This document shows positions 34,060 through 35,149 of a DNA stretch of 35,149 bases, in pieces. Where the stretch lies: assembly GCA_016787295.1 (NCBI GenBank), contig JAEUUX010000269.1:1-35149 (forward strand). Direction: 5' to 3'. The notes below the pieces were generated by a model. That model was not told where the DNA came from and did no database searches. It saw nothing but the letters and a program-made list of their open reading frames with translations. Position numbers and translations under genes: made by a program. Numbering within the stretch: the stretch's first letter is position 1; the number at the start of each line of letters is the position of its first letter. The DNA comes from Chitinophagales bacterium. GTDB lineage: Bacteria; Bacteroidota; Bacteroidia; Chitinophagales; UBA2359.

Positions 34060-35149
34060 TTATTGTTTCGTTATCATCACAGGCAAACATTTGATAGGCG
34101 GACAACTTGGTGTACTACAACTACCCGTATCTGGTATGTCAACTTGTACTTTGCAGTTGGTATCTATATCATCGGTAATAGTTATAGTAATTGTATTGCC
34201 ACTACCCGCACTGCCGTTTTGCAATTGGAAGGTCGTTGTTTGACCATAGCCAGCAGTGGTGGGTGTAATACTACCGCTGCTTACTGTTATTACATAGCTA
34301 CTACCCAAAGTTGTTCCTGTGGGGTTCAGGGTAAAGCTAATGTAATCGTCGCTCGCATCAGCAGTCGTGCCATTGTTGTTGCACGTCACATCAGCCAAAC
34401 CAGAAGCAGTTAAGTTGCATAAAGCTCCCGGCTCGTTGATTGTGCTACTACATGTCACTGTACAACCATTATTGTCCGTCACCGTGACGCTATACGTACC
34501 AGCAGTCTTGCCGCTAATGCTCGATGCTGTTTCGCCGCTACTCCACAAATATGTGTAAGGGCTTGTACCGCCTGTGGCATTCACGCTTGCCGTGCCATCG
34601 CTGCCGCCATTGGTCGTTACATCTGTTTTACTACAAACAACGCTCAAGGCTGTTGGCTCGTTAACGGTGTATGATGTTACGGCTGTACATGTCGCATTTT
34701 CTGTTACTGTGACGCTATATGTTCCAGCAGTTAAACCACTGATACTTGCTGTTGTTTCGCCATTGCTCCATAAATAAGTTACAGGGCTAAGGTTGCCACT
34801 TGCAGTTACGTTGGCTGTACCATCGCTGCCACCGTTGCAACTCACATCTGTGCCTGTTGTTGTGGCTGATAAATTACAGCCCGGCTCTTGAATCGTAGTT
34901 GTACATTGGTCGCTACAACCATTATTGTCCGTCACCGTGACGCTATACGTGCCAGCAGTCTTGCCGCTAATGCTTGATGCTGTTTCACCGCTACTCCACA
35001 AATATGTGTAGGGGCTTGTACCACCTGTGGCATTCACGCTTGCCGTGCCATCGCTGCCGCTGTTGGTTGTTACATCTGTTTTGCTACAAACAACGCTCAA
35101 GGCTGTTGGCTCGTTAACGGTGTATGATGTTACGGCTGTACATGTCGCA
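34060..35149 (-). CDS. SprB-repeat surface protein, 5' end outside the window (partial)
   Basis: The C-terminal 362 residues of a larger secreted protein; the frame is open to the window edge, so the N-terminus and most of the protein are missing. It carries tandem SprB repeats of about 75 residues: NEP-x-x-L, KTDVTTNGGSDGTA, VNATGGTSPYTYLWSSGE, TAGTYSVTVTDNNGC. SprB is the main gliding adhesin of Flavobacterium, and these repeats occur in many type IX cargo proteins. After the repeats come about 110 residues with SYVITVSSGSITPTTAGYG and a CPPIKCLPVMITKQ tail. That tail is not a type A or type B sorting domain, so the route to the surface is unclear. A strong terminator follows the stop. Confidence 0.8.
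   Translation of the reverse strand, partial: ATCTAVTSYTVNEPTALSVVCSKTDVTTNSGSDGTASVNATGGTSPYTYLWSSGETASSISGKTAGTYSVTVTDNNGCSDQCTTTIQEPGCNLSATTTGTDVSCNGGSDGTANVTASGNLSPVTYLWSNGETTASISGLTAGTYSVTVTENATCTAVTSYTVNEPTALSVVCSKTDVTTNGGSDGTASVNATGGTSPYTYLWSSGETASSISGKTAGTYSVTVTDNNGCTVTCSSTINEPGALCNLTASGLADVTCNNNGTTADASDDYISFTLNPTGTTLGSSYVITVSSGSITPTTAGYGQTTTFQLQNGSAGSGNTITITITDDIDTNCKVQVDIPDTGSCSTPSCPPIKCLPVMITKQ

Overview
The window looks like chromosomal DNA of a Bacteroidota bacterium, probably from the environmental Saprospiria/Chitinophagia/Sphingobacteriia side rather than a gut Bacteroides. The evidence is: several promoters of the phylum-specific type (TAnnTTTG, usually written here as gTACCTTTGC); a 2752-residue secreted protein ending in a gliding-motility-associated C-terminal domain (type B cargo of the type IX secretion system); a SprB-repeat protein; DUF2147 and DnaQ-like proteins of Bacteroidota type; AT-rich spacers; and little sign of Shine-Dalgarno sites. 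No rRNA, tRNA, complete insertion sequence, CRISPR array or prophage was found.

Layout. From 170 to 14514 every recognised gene is on the minus strand: a two-TM small protein and an M1 peptidase (170-2172), a secreted unknown protein and a RecQ helicase (2363-5227), a secreted repeat protein (5891-7105), galE (7637-8677), a DEDDh exonuclease with a small membrane protein (8917-9816), lepA (10013-11812) and a TonB-dependent receptor (12571-14514). The strand then switches. On the plus strand lie the giant adhesin-like protein (15041-23299), a DUF2147 protein and ridA (23860-24826), a tight cluster of a P-loop GTPase, a three-TM partner and an O-methyltransferase (26950-29082), an ExoX-C-like acidic protein, a one-TM protein, and sucA (30543-33293). 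A class III aminotransferase (25409-26770) and a truncated SprB-repeat gene (34060 to the window end) are on the minus strand.

The genes do not form one pathway. Housekeeping functions (LepA, RecQ, GalE, SucA, RidA) alternate with cell-surface and secreted proteins. The best candidate for an undescribed system is the GTPase plus membrane-protein pair at 26950-28436. It has its own promoter, which also fixes the GTPase start, and the next two genes follow at gaps of 8 and 7 nt.

The spacers are rich in structure: perfect or near-perfect terminator hairpins after most genes, two tandem arrays (21 bp and 42 bp periods), and at least three families of dispersed repeats with copies far apart in the window (1-48 with 24823-24870; 65-141 with 9829-9903; and a TCACCC-N5-GGGTTTAT palindrome family). 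There is also a GC-rich 82-nt island at 23547-23628, and two short gene remnants upstream of galE and lepA.
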